IMG/VR virus record: IMGVR_UViG_3300047546_002701
Coordinates: 1-30,569 of that record
Length of the DNA: 30,569 nt
DNA from: a virus
Reading direction: 5' to 3' (one strand)
Numbering within the stretch: the first letter of the stretch is position 1; every line of letters starts with the position of its first letter. Under the pieces are notes generated by a model. It was not told the DNA's origin, made no database searches, and saw nothing but the letters and a program-made list of their open reading frames with translations. Positions 7,365 to 17,400 of this stretch are shown here, one piece after another. A program made the position numbers and the translations under genes.

Positions 7365-8837
7365 TTAGTTTAGTTTAACTGAAATTTTTTTTATGTTTTT
7401 ATCTATTTTTGTTTCACCCATAATTTTATAACTTACACTTGATAATCCAAATTTAGGAATATCTTTGTTTTTTGATTTTACTGATTCATAAAAGAATATG
7501 TTTTCATTCTCTATAAAATTTGGGTTTGGAGTTTCATAATTATAATTGTCTAATATAGTGAATTTTTCTGAATTTTCCAAAACTTTAAATTTACCAATAT
7601 CGGATTCTGGCATATTAAATTTATACGAATATTGAAAATCTTCTTCTACTATTTTTTTATGATTTGATATTAAAATCTGTCTAGCGTGGTTTTTTAAGCT
7701 AGCGGTATCAATATAAAACTGTCCAACCATTTTATTAAAAGATATATCAATGATTGGCTCAAATGTAGTAAGCCCCTTATCATAGTTTTCTTTGAATACT
7801 AAATCAATTTCAGTATCGCTTAATGCATAATCGAAACATAATAAATTTGAGATTTTACCATTTAATTTATTTTTAAAGAAAAGAGAGCCTAACCAAATAT
7901 CTTTTTGAGAAAAATCCATAAGTAATTTAGATGTATCAAAAAATACTTCATCTACTAAACTACCATTTATAAATAATGATACTATTCCCTGAACTGTATC
8001 AAATCTTAAAGTTATATGCGCCCATTTATCTTTAATATCCAAATGATTCCACCATATTTGTATCAATCCACCATCTTCAAACCAATGTTGAAAAACCATT
8101 GCTTCATTATTTTTAATGAATAATCCAACATCATATCCTTCTTTTGCTATTAATGTTCCATCCTGTGTTAAATCGCCATTAATGAAAGTATCAAATGATA
8201 ATGTAAAAGAATCTTGAAATAAATTATCTACTATTGGATTGGATTTTATCATTAAAGAATCTCCATCTGAAAATTCAAATGATGTTAATTTTTTTGTAAC
8301 TTCGTATTCATTTTCAGTAACATCAATTAATCTATGTGGTTTGTATATGTCTTTATTGAAGAATTTTATAGTAGGAAGAAATACATTGTATTTATTCATT
8401 CTCCATAGTAAATCCATATATTCAAACCCACCATCCCAATAATCATTACTAAATCCATTTATTTTTTCAAAATCTTCTTTTGATATTTTAAATACTCCAC
8501 CAATATAATGTGGATATGGTTTTCCATTTTTAATATCTGAAATATTAGAAGCCATATGTATCGGATTTAAGAATTGGTCTGAATAATCACAATTATCGGT
8601 TATCGGAATTAAGTTCACATCGTGAAATATGAAATAATCGCATTCATCTTTTAGAAGTTTGTAGCCAACATTACACAGACTACCATAATTAAATAAATCG
8701 GGAGAATGTTGCTCTATAAAATAGATTGTATAATCTATCTTATCAGCTAAGAACCACTGCATGTGTGCAGAGAATTTGTATAGTTCTTCGTTTCTATCTC
8801 GTATCGGTACAATAATACCTAACTTTTTCTTTGACAT
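7365..8837 (-). CDS. GT7-LamG paralogue with degenerate catalytic motifs (copy 3)
   Basis: The frame also contains a TTG six bases upstream (8843), but the ATG at 8837 gives the natural start MSKKKLGIIVP (490 residues). The architecture matches the two paralogues: GT7-like 1-165, LamG about 185-395, then a C-terminal remnant. Key residues differ. FNRG is FNYG (49-52), the metal motif DVD/DID is DVN (73-75), and EDDD is EYMD (139-142). YFGG is YIGG. The expected metal His after the LamG is not evident (VLENSEK at 419-425), and SDGL reads KFGL (462-465). GINGFSNDYWDGGFE-type spacing is kept, so the fold is probably intact. This suggests an inactive or repurposed glycosyltransferase whose LamG may still bind glycan. 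Confidence 0.82.
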   Translation of the reverse strand: MSKKKLGIIVPIRDRNEELYKFSAHMQWFLADKIDYTIYFIEQHSPDLFNYGSLCNVGYKLLKDECDYFIFHDVNLIPITDNCDYSDQFLNPIHMASNISDIKNGKPYPHYIGGVFKISKEDFEKINGFSNDYWDGGFEYMDLLWRMNKYNVFLPTIKFFNKDIYKPHRLIDVTENEYEVTKKLTSFEFSDGDSLMIKSNPIVDNLFQDSFTLSFDTFINGDLTQDGTLIAKEGYDVGLFIKNNEAMVFQHWFEDGGLIQIWWNHLDIKDKWAHITLRFDTVQGIVSLFINGSLVDEVFFDTSKLLMDFSQKDIWLGSLFFKNKLNGKISNLLCFDYALSDTEIDLVFKENYDKGLTTFEPIIDISFNKMVGQFYIDTASLKNHARQILISNHKKIVEEDFQYSYKFNMPESDIGKFKVLENSEKFTILDNYNYETPNPNFIENENIFFYESVKSKNKDIPKFGLSSVSYKIMGETKIDKNIKKISVKLN

Positions 8838-8853
8838 AACCAAATATAACCTT

Positions 8854-9708
8854 TTATATAGATATAATTTCTTTTAATAAAACACTCCAATTTTTGTAAT
8901 TTTCGTAGTTTGCAGTTGGACAAAATTCGAATTTGTATAAAGAATTTTTGATATTTAATTTAAATCCATTTGAACGTAGTGATTGATACATTTTTAGATA
9001 TTCATCGGAATATGCATAATCTTTTTTAATATCTGCTACGGCTTTAATTCTATCAATTGATGTTGAATCCCATTTAAAATGATGTACTTGCACATTATAT
9101 TCATCTATTGGTGCTATTGTTCTGTTATGCAATTGTGGTCCCCATAATGTTTTTGTTCCACTTTTAGCATAATGTTGTCCATTTGTTATTTCTACTTTAC
9201 CTTTAACAACGCATATTTTATTTGGACAAGCTTTACTCATTGGGTATCTAAAAAATCCAGCCATTGGAAATTGGCTGAATAAATTTTGGTTTGATTTAAA
9301 TGGTTTTATTTCATTAAACTTACCATCTTCACCAATTCTATCAATAAATCCACCTCTTACTATATCCCATCCATTTTCATCACATTCTTTTACCATTTGA
9401 TGAAGTGGTTTAGAATAAACATGGAATTCATCATCATCGGAAACTACCCACCAATCATTTGGATATAAATCTTTTATAGCGTTATAAATGGATGTCACTG
9501 TTTCCCAATTATACTCTTGTTCATCCGAATGTTTGTATAATTTGATTTTACTACCAAACGAATCACAAACTTTTTTTACATTTTCATATTGATTATTCTT
9601 AGTATCATAAGCTACAACATATATTTCGTCAACAATATCAATATAATGTTGTAGCATATATGGTAAAGTTGTTGTTCTTGCTCCCGTTACAGTAACTAAT
9701 CTTATCAT
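8854..9708 (-). CDS. GT-A glycosyltransferase (family 2-like)
   Basis: This 284-residue protein has an N-terminal Rossmann-like half. MIRLVTVTGARTTTLPYML is followed by EIYVVAYD at 28-35, and the metal/nucleotide motif WVVSDDDEF is at 87-95 (D91-D93). The C-terminal half has ITNGQHYAKSG at about 175-185 and VQVHHFKWDS, a His-rich motif of the glycosyl transferase family 2 subset that acts on polysaccharides. Conserved ordering suggests a metal-dependent, nucleotide-sugar-using enzyme. No membrane segment is visible. Its ATG overlaps the methyltransferase stop by four bases. Its stop is 16 bases from the degenerate GT-LamG start, the longest gap inside the cassette. Confidence 0.8.
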   Translation of the reverse strand: MIRLVTVTGARTTTLPYMLQHYIDIVDEIYVVAYDTKNNQYENVKKVCDSFGSKIKLYKHSDEQEYNWETVTSIYNAIKDLYPNDWWVVSDDDEFHVYSKPLHQMVKECDENGWDIVRGGFIDRIGEDGKFNEIKPFKSNQNLFSQFPMAGFFRYPMSKACPNKICVVKGKVEITNGQHYAKSGTKTLWGPQLHNRTIAPIDEYNVQVHHFKWDSTSIDRIKAVADIKKDYAYSDEYLKMYQSLRSNGFKLNIKNSLYKFEFCPTANYENYKNWSVLLKEIISI

Positions 9709-10469
9709 ATTTTGTTTTTAGTAACTATTGATAATCCAGTAGATGTAGTTTTATGTGTAAAGGTAATAAAATTTTTTAAATTTACCAAATTATATTTAGA
9801 ATTATTTTTTAATTCTTCAATAAATTTTGCAGGCCCATCAAATTCTGCAAAATCCGTTTTTTGTGTATCTGGAACTAAAAACGTATTATGATAGTTTTGG
9901 TCTGTATCGTGAATCGTAATTATTCCGTTTTCAGACATTATTTGTGAGTATAATTCAAAATCTTTTTTAACTCCTTCATATGAGTGGTCACCATCTATAT
10001 GTAAATAATCGATTTTAATATCCTGTCTTACAAAATAATCGTAATATGCTCTTTCTGATGTTTCAATTATAACTTGCGGTGCAAAATGTTGTCTTAGAAA
10101 TGAATTTTCTTCAGTCCAATCCGTATATCCACCAATACCATTAGCGGCATCTATTATTATTGTAGTTCCAATATCACCCCATTCATTAGATGAGTTTCCT
10201 TCAAATATTCCTTGCTCCCATAAATCGTGGCGAGATTGTGTCATCAAACGGGGTATAAACCCACCACCCGTTCCAATACATACACACACCTTTGCTCTAA
10301 TAAATTGTATCAGAGAATATATCAGCAAACCATCACCTAAGTGTAAATCAGTTGCACCATGTGACCAACGATATTTTACAGGCTCATATGATATATTACC
10401 ATCATCATCTTTTGTATGATTATTAGTAATAAAATTTTTTACTAAATTTAAATTGATAAGACTTTGCAT
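9705..10469 (-). CDS. Class I SAM-dependent methyltransferase (Methyltransf_24-like)
   Basis: This 254-residue protein has a Rossmann-type methyltransferase core. VCVCIGTGGGFIPRL at 61-75 is the SAM-binding glycine loop, IIIDAANG at 104-111 is the next strand, and IDYLHIDGDHSYEGVKKD at 153-170 is a signature of the Methyltransf_24 family, which includes sugar O-methyltransferases. GIITIHDTDQNYH at 182-194 completes the core. The D/H pairs could bind a metal, as in related O-methyltransferases. In this cassette, methylation of a sugar hydroxyl on the glycan being built is the likeliest role (inference). The gene start lies 22 bases inside the GT-B gene, and its stop overlaps the GT-A gene by four bases. 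Confidence 0.83.
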   Translation of the reverse strand: MQSLINLNLVKNFITNNHTKDDDGNISYEPVKYRWSHGATDLHLGDGLLIYSLIQFIRAKVCVCIGTGGGFIPRLMTQSRHDLWEQGIFEGNSSNEWGDIGTTIIIDAANGIGGYTDWTEENSFLRQHFAPQVIIETSERAYYDYFVRQDIKIDYLHIDGDHSYEGVKKDFELYSQIMSENGIITIHDTDQNYHNTFLVPDTQKTDFAEFDGPAKFIEELKNNSKYNLVNLKNFITFTHKTTSTGLSIVTKNKI

Positions 10470-11428
10470 ATTTCAGTAACCCACTTTTGTTTATTAGTAT
10501 ATCCATTTAATCCATTTCTTAATTTATTAAATTCAAAATTTACTTTATCAAATGAATCTTCTAATATTTCTAAATATATGTGATTAAATTGTTCTTTTGT
10601 ATTTGCTCTATATTTGTAATCAATATGTTTCATCCAATCCGTATGTATAATTGGAACTTTACCATTATCTACCGCATCAAATATTGAATACCCAAAAGGT
10701 TCTTTTGTATAACATCCGTGAAATATTTGAAAATTACCATCAAAAAATTTCTGATGAAATCGGTAATCAAATTCGATAAATCTATGGTAATCAGAATTTA
10801 TTTTACTACCTTCTAACATTCTCTTATAATCATATTTGTTAGAAAATATAATAGAAGGAATATTATCTAAGTAATGTGCATTTTTTCTAGTTTCACATCT
10901 GGCAGCATATCCAATCTTATTTGAAATAATTCCTAAAAATGGTTTGCTTTCTTTCCATTCATAGTAATTTGTAATGTTAATAACGTGTGGATAACTTTTA
11001 TGTATTGTATCATTTTCGTATCCAATCCAAATTATATTATCGGAATTATCTAATATTTCCTTTTGCCATCCCCAATCAATTTTAGTCATTAGGTTTTCAT
11101 ACTCATCATTTAACCCCAACATATCGGGAATAAAAGCATGAACAAAAGTTGTGTGAGTTTTGTGTAGATACTTTTTGATTATAGGATTTGGTTTGTAAGA
11201 ATGGTGTAAAAATACAATCTTATCACATTCATTTAATATCCTATCTATTTCATCATCGTTTTGGTAAGTATATATTGTACCATCTTCTGGCAATAAAGGC
11301 CTTCCATCAACTACAATTTTGTAGTCTTCCGTAACCAATGGTAAAACGTTCTCCATAAAGTTATTACACCATATATCCGAACCTCCTACTATATTTTTTC
11401 CGTAACCTGTTGTTATGAATACTATCAT
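10448..11428 (-). CDS. GT-B glycosyltransferase (GT4-like)
   Basis: This 326-residue, two-domain GT-B protein opens with MIVFITTGYGKNIVGGSDIW, and the glycine pair near residue 15 fits the N-terminal acceptor domain. The donor domain includes IGYAARCETRKNAHYL at 172-187, resembling the G-R/K sugar-phosphate loop. It also has KEPFGYSIFDAVDNGKVPII at 242-261, a variant of the GT4 EX7E motif with E243 and D251. Such enzymes transfer sugars from nucleotide donors without a metal. The product is short for GT4 but both halves are present. It is the first cassette gene after the tail fibre, with a four-base ATGA overlap, which links expression of the glycan genes to the fibre. Confidence 0.78.
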   Translation of the reverse strand: MIVFITTGYGKNIVGGSDIWCNNFMENVLPLVTEDYKIVVDGRPLLPEDGTIYTYQNDDEIDRILNECDKIVFLHHSYKPNPIIKKYLHKTHTTFVHAFIPDMLGLNDEYENLMTKIDWGWQKEILDNSDNIIWIGYENDTIHKSYPHVINITNYYEWKESKPFLGIISNKIGYAARCETRKNAHYLDNIPSIIFSNKYDYKRMLEGSKINSDYHRFIEFDYRFHQKFFDGNFQIFHGCYTKEPFGYSIFDAVDNGKVPIIHTDWMKHIDYKYRANTKEQFNHIYLEILEDSFDKVNFEFNKLRNGLNGYTNKQKWVTEICKVLSI

Positions 11429-14400
11429 ACACTTCCGCTTAATTTAGCTTCTAACATTTCAACTTTTGCAGTTAATTCTTGTATCGCTTTAATCATTGGA
11501 GATATTAATTCTGTATAAGCCAATCCCAATTCACCTCTTACAGATGCAGATATCTCACTTTCATATACATTCCAATCATCACGAGTTTTCCATTTTTCAA
11601 CATCTTCTTCGGTATAGTCAAAAGATGAACTTGCTATAAATCCAACATCGGATGTTGTTTTATTAAAATCATTTAAAGTTCCTATTAATTCTTGTGCGAT
11701 TAAACCATAATGATATCTTGGAGAAGATGCTGAATTATTTTTATATTTTACAGGTCTTAATTTATTTACAAATTCTAAACCCAAATCCGTATCTTCAATT
11801 GAATTTTTTAAACGTTCATCCGATGTACTATTTAATGCGTTATTTGTCCAAACTGTTTTCCATCTATTCCCAGTTGTACCCAAATCATTTGTGTTTCCAA
11901 CATATGGGTGTACAACTCCATCAAAATATGAGAAAGTAGTAGCATTTGGCGATTTTACATAAATAGCACCCTTCGCTTCTAAAGCATATGAAGCTTGCCT
12001 TGCTATTTTTACAAATGAGTCTGCTGAAGATGCTACCTGTAGTCCGTATTCTGTTAATTCTCCAAAATCTAATTCTGGGTTAAAGGTGCTAGTTCCTCCC
12101 GTATATCCGCCGCCGGCCATTTGTACATACCCTGATGTCCAGTTACCTGATATAGTTCTAACCGGATGAAAGTAATAAGTTCCTGCGTTTGGTAAAGTTA
12201 ATGTTGTTAATTGAGGTATTATCTGCATAACCCCTGTCTCATTAGGCGTACCATATGTTGTATCACCACCAACGCTTATGTATCCAACAGTATTTCCTAT
12301 GTTATAGTTTGGGCTATCTTTAACTTCAATAGTGAAGTTTATAGAAAAATAACCATTAAAAGTAGGACTTGTATAATATAAATTAGCACCATTTCCGCTA
12401 GGGAATGATGGTGTACCTACATAGTTACCGGCGGATTGGAAATAAGTACTTGAATAGCTACCAACTGTCTGAGAAAATATACTTGAATAATATGTTCCGG
12501 CCCCCGTTGCTTGTGATGGCATTGTTACGGATTCACCAGCTCCTCCTAAATATGTTAATGGACCTGTTTTTACCGTTAATTTTGTAGCTCCGGTTGTATT
12601 ATTAAATTTTATAGATGGAATGGCTGGGTCTAATACTATTTGTCCAGCAGTACCAACACCAGTTAGTTTAGATGAGTTACTGATTGACCACCCACCAATT
12701 GTTCCGGCGGTAGCGGTTACAGTACCTGTCATAGATGCATTATTAGCAAGCATATTACCAGATGTATCTACACTAAAATTAGAACCAATTGTAATACTAC
12801 CACCACTAATTGTGGCACCACTAAGATTACCACTAAATGTACCACTAGCACCGCTTATATCTCCTTTAAAAAATGCACTACCTGCCGCTGTTATTCTAAA
12901 GTTTTTAGCAGATATACCACCACCCGTTAAATCAATTGCCATTCCTTCCGCTGAGAAATCACTACCATTAGCAGGTCCACTATGATTACTTGATAGAATC
13001 GTACCCGTTCTAATTTTATTACCGGTAATAGTTGTAGTATTATTATTAACATCGGTTGCTGCTTGTCCTGGTTGTAATGAAGCTGCCGCTGCCGATGCCG
13101 CACTATTTGCAGTACTTTGTGCGGTTGCTGCATTACTCAATGCGCTTGATGCGTTACTTACAACAGTAGATGCTAATGTTGCACCAATTGTAACATCACC
13201 TCCAATTGATAAGGTACTACCATCCCACGTTATACCTTTAGTAGATGCATCTCCAATTGAAAATTTATATGCAGAACCATGATATCCCAAAAAGAATCCT
13301 GTTCCTGTATTATAATTAGTTTGTCCACCTTTAATAGAACCACCTCCACTAATCGTAATACCACCTCCAGTAATTGTAGTTCCTGCTATAAGACCGGTTT
13401 GAGCTTGATTTTGTGGAGTTAGATTTGATACGTTACCCAAACCTACTTGAGTAGCAGTAGTATTTGCATTAAGAGTATCCGATAAATTATAATTAGTTCC
13501 ACCTACTGTAATTTGTCCTGCGAATGTTCCTCCTGCTGCAGATAGAGTTCCTTTAAATACTGCATCTCCATTTGAATCTACATAGAAAGTTTTTGTAGCA
13601 ATTCTACCATTATCTAAATCTATAATACTACCAGCCGTTGTATATGGGCTACCTGCCGAATAGTTTGTTGATGTTATTTTACCGGTTGATATATTACTGC
13701 CATTAATTAATGTAGTTCCTGCTACACCAAATGATAAAGCGTTTGAACCATCACTAACATTATTAGCTGCGGTGAATGATACCAATCCACTAAATCCTAT
13801 TGCCTGAGTAGGTGTTCCAAAAGATGGAGTACCTGTACCACCTCCAGCGGTTGTTTCAACAACACTATAAGTTGAATACCAATATTTGTTAGTGTTACCA
13901 CTAGCATAAGTTGGTGCGCCCAACCCCCAATTTGCTGTTAATCCACTAAATGTACCCGTACTAAATGTATATGATGTTGCAGTTGGTGCAGATGGTGCGG
14001 ATGTTGCAGCTACTTGATAGTGAATCATTCCCGTTGCGGTACGTTTACCATCTGCTCCAGAGTTTCCAGGGTCACCCTGTGCACCTGCTATTGCTTTTGA
14101 TATTGTGAATCTAATAGTTGAAGTTCCCGATGTACCTTCAGAATCTACATATGCAATTGTTACAACGCCCGTATTATCTGTTGATGATATTGCGGTAACA
14201 TCTATCGTTGATGTAGATGGTGTTGTACTTCCTACCGTTACTCCCGTTACATTTGTGATTTTAAATTGAGATGTACTTAGTGTTCCCTGATTATATGTTA
14301 AAGCAGAAGAACCTTCAAATGCAGTTAGTACCGGGTCCACAATTGTACCAGTTAATGTTCCAGCACTATTTGCGGCAACTGTTTGTGAAGATGGAGTAAT

Positions 14401-17400
14401 TGCAAATGTGATTGTAGGCGGTGCTTTTTTAACTTTTGATAATGTTATTGTATCGGTTAAAGTTCTACTACTTCCTTCAGAATCAGTAACTGTAGCCGAA
14501 ATAGTTACAATTGTAGAATTCGTACCATCTGCTAAAGTTTTGCCATTTAATGTTACTAAGCCACTTGCAGCTGTTGTTGATATACTTGCGATATCAGAAG
14601 ATGTTGCGGTTAATGATGTTATTGTTAAATTGGTAGTAGAACCATTATATGTTTGTGAAACAGTTACAGTTGAATTTGAAAAAGCATCAATTTGTGTTCC
14701 AGTTGATTTAGCTGAAACCGATTGTGCTTTATTTGTTGTTGATATAGATAATACTGGTGCTGCTTTTTTAACTTTTGTTAAAGAAACGTTACCAAATACT
14801 TGTCTACTTATTCCTTCCGAATCGGTAACCGAACCCGTAATAGATAATTCAACAGAATCTGTTGCAGTTGCCAATGTTGGATAAGATAAATTAGTAGTAG
14901 TTTTAGTTATGCCAGGAAAAGCAGAACTACTATTAATAGTTGGGGCAGATGATAATGTTAGATTACTATTAGTTCCATTATATTGCTCTTTTACGCTTAA
15001 TGTAGAATCGCTAAATGATGTTACTTGCTCACCTGTTGATTTTGCATCAGTAGATTGATTATTATTTCCAATTACAAACGTTAATACAGGAGCTGCTTTT
15101 TTATTCTTTGTATATGTTGCCGTTTTTGTAACAGACGTTGTATCACCGGCGCCATCCTTATAACTTATTGTTATATCCAATGAACCAGAATCGGCTGATA
15201 AATTTGTTATACCATATCCGTTTATAGATGGATTTGATGAATTTGGTGTACACCCCGTACCACTTAGACTTGTTATAGCGAATGTATTATTTGCTCTACT
15301 ACTATCATTATCATCATCAAATGTAATTGTTTCATTACCAACCTTTACGTTTACTGAACCAGATGTTAATATGAATGACCCACTTGCTACAAATCCATTC
15401 GAAAGAGCAGGAAGTGATGCGTTATCATTTGTAAGTGTTACAGATAAACCATCTAATATTTTTACAGGAGTTATTTTAATTGCATCGGAAAATTCATTTC
15501 CAAATTGGTCAGAGCCGGAAATAAAATAACTTCTTTCACCGATTGAATATGAGTATGTTGAACCAGCCAATGTAAATGTATCCACACCATTTGTTGCGTT
15601 TGTAGATACAAAAGTTAATGGTGGCGTACCACTTCCGGAATTTACAGTTAATGGTGTTGTAGCTGATGCTAAATTTTTACGTTTAGCTTCTATTGTAATA
15701 ACTTGTCCCGTTGGATTGAGTGACAAATCGGTTGCTTTATATATAAACTGATTTGCGTTTGATGTTACAAAAACACCAGGTGCATTATCACCATCTTCAA
15801 ATCTATAAATTGTTTCATATTCTTCAAACCCCTCACACGATGCGGTGTATGTAATTGAACCTACTATTACACTACTAACACTTCCACTAAATTTAGCAAT
15901 ACTCAATAATGCACCGGAATCACTAACGTTGGTAAGTGCTCCTGGATATTCTCCAGCGTATGATGATGGAACGATATAGTTTCCATCTTTATCAAATGAT
16001 GCACTCGAATATGTAATTGAGCCTGTATAATTAGTTTTTGTTGTTTTAAATTTAACAAATTGTGATGGTGGATTACCTACCGAACCTGATGAAAATCTAA
16101 ATGCGGTTCTATCTGATTCAAATGTTAATAACTTTGTAATTGCATTTGAACCACCTGTAAAATTTGCACTACCAGTTACCGAAACAGGAACGTAGTTATT
16201 ATTTACATCATAAAATTCAAATTTGAAATTAAAATCTTCATTTCCTACAACAGTTGGCATTGTTGTTACAAACGAAACTTCATCTGGCGAAAACGCTGTA
16301 TCTTCTGATAATTTTAAACTTATATTACCAACGTGCCATTCACCTCGTGATTGTGAAAAATATAAAGATGCGCTTGCAAAATTGGAATCTAATTTAAATG
16401 GAATAGTTGTATCTAATAAATTTTTTGTTGGGGAAATACCACTTAATGTGCCAATTAAAATATCACCACCATCAGAACCACTAACATATATTCCCAAATT
16501 GCTATCGGTTGATGCTGAATAAAAAGCATCTAAATTAAGTTCGTATGTATTTGCTGAATTTAATTCTAATGATGAACTATATCTAAAATAGCCACTACCG
16601 CTTAATTTCAATCCACTTTCAACTCTACTTGATGTTAATTCAGTTCCTAAAGAACCGGATATCCAATAATTTTTTAAAGTTTCTGATGTGAAAATACCTG
16701 TATTTCCAACAACACTACCCGATAAATTATATGTAGTAAGTAATTCTTTTGATTCCACCAATATATCCTGAATCATATCATAATCGGATATATCGCCCAA
16801 AGATGTTCTAAATACTTTTATTCTTTTTACATCTCCTGCAAATGTTTCTAAATTTGAAATTTTTATATTTGCAAAAGATTGATTTATACCACTATTTATT
16901 TTTAAACCTGTATTAGAATCTATTCTATAAATTGGAGAAATTAATTCGGTTATTGTAGCGGTAGGTCTACGATAAAAACGAATTTTTGTTGTATTGGCTA
17001 ATGTTGGGTTTACATTTATTGTTTTTTGCCACTTTACATTATAAGTTCCTTGCCAATCAATTGGTATAGGAGTTAATAATCCATTATCATCATAATATGA
17101 ACTTAATTCACCTAATATTGTTATTGTACATGGACCATAAGCAGTATCATCTGGATACACATAAACTGCTACAACTTTGGAAACACCCTCAAAATATTCG
17201 TTTGTAAATTGTTCACCATTGATTGTAGTTACTAAATTACCTTCACCTGGTTCGTGATATATAACATTCCCCGCTGCATCTTTTATTTCTATTTTAATCA
17301 AAGTATCCGGCACCAATTCACCAGAGCCTGCTATTAAAAATGCGTTTTTACCGCCGGTAAATGTATCGGGTAATTCTGTAATATTAAAATAGGTACTTGT

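Noticed and set aside
8838-8843. TTG start for the third GT-LamG gene
   Set aside because: The ATG two codons later aligns better with the paralogues' N-termini.
12620-12985. Plus-strand open frame of 121 codons
   Set aside because: It is antisense to the fibre shaft; its Pro/Leu/Ala bias mirrors Gly/Ser/Thr codons on the coding strand.
12927-13133. Minus-strand open frame of 68 codons
   Set aside because: It is an out-of-frame shadow within the tail-fibre gene; its Gln/Arg/Leu-rich product has no motif.
14408-14884. Plus-strand open frame of 158 codons
   Set aside because: It lies wholly opposite the Ig-like repeats of the tail fibre. Its Val/Leu-rich product reflects the complement of Ser/Thr/Asn codons, not a gene.
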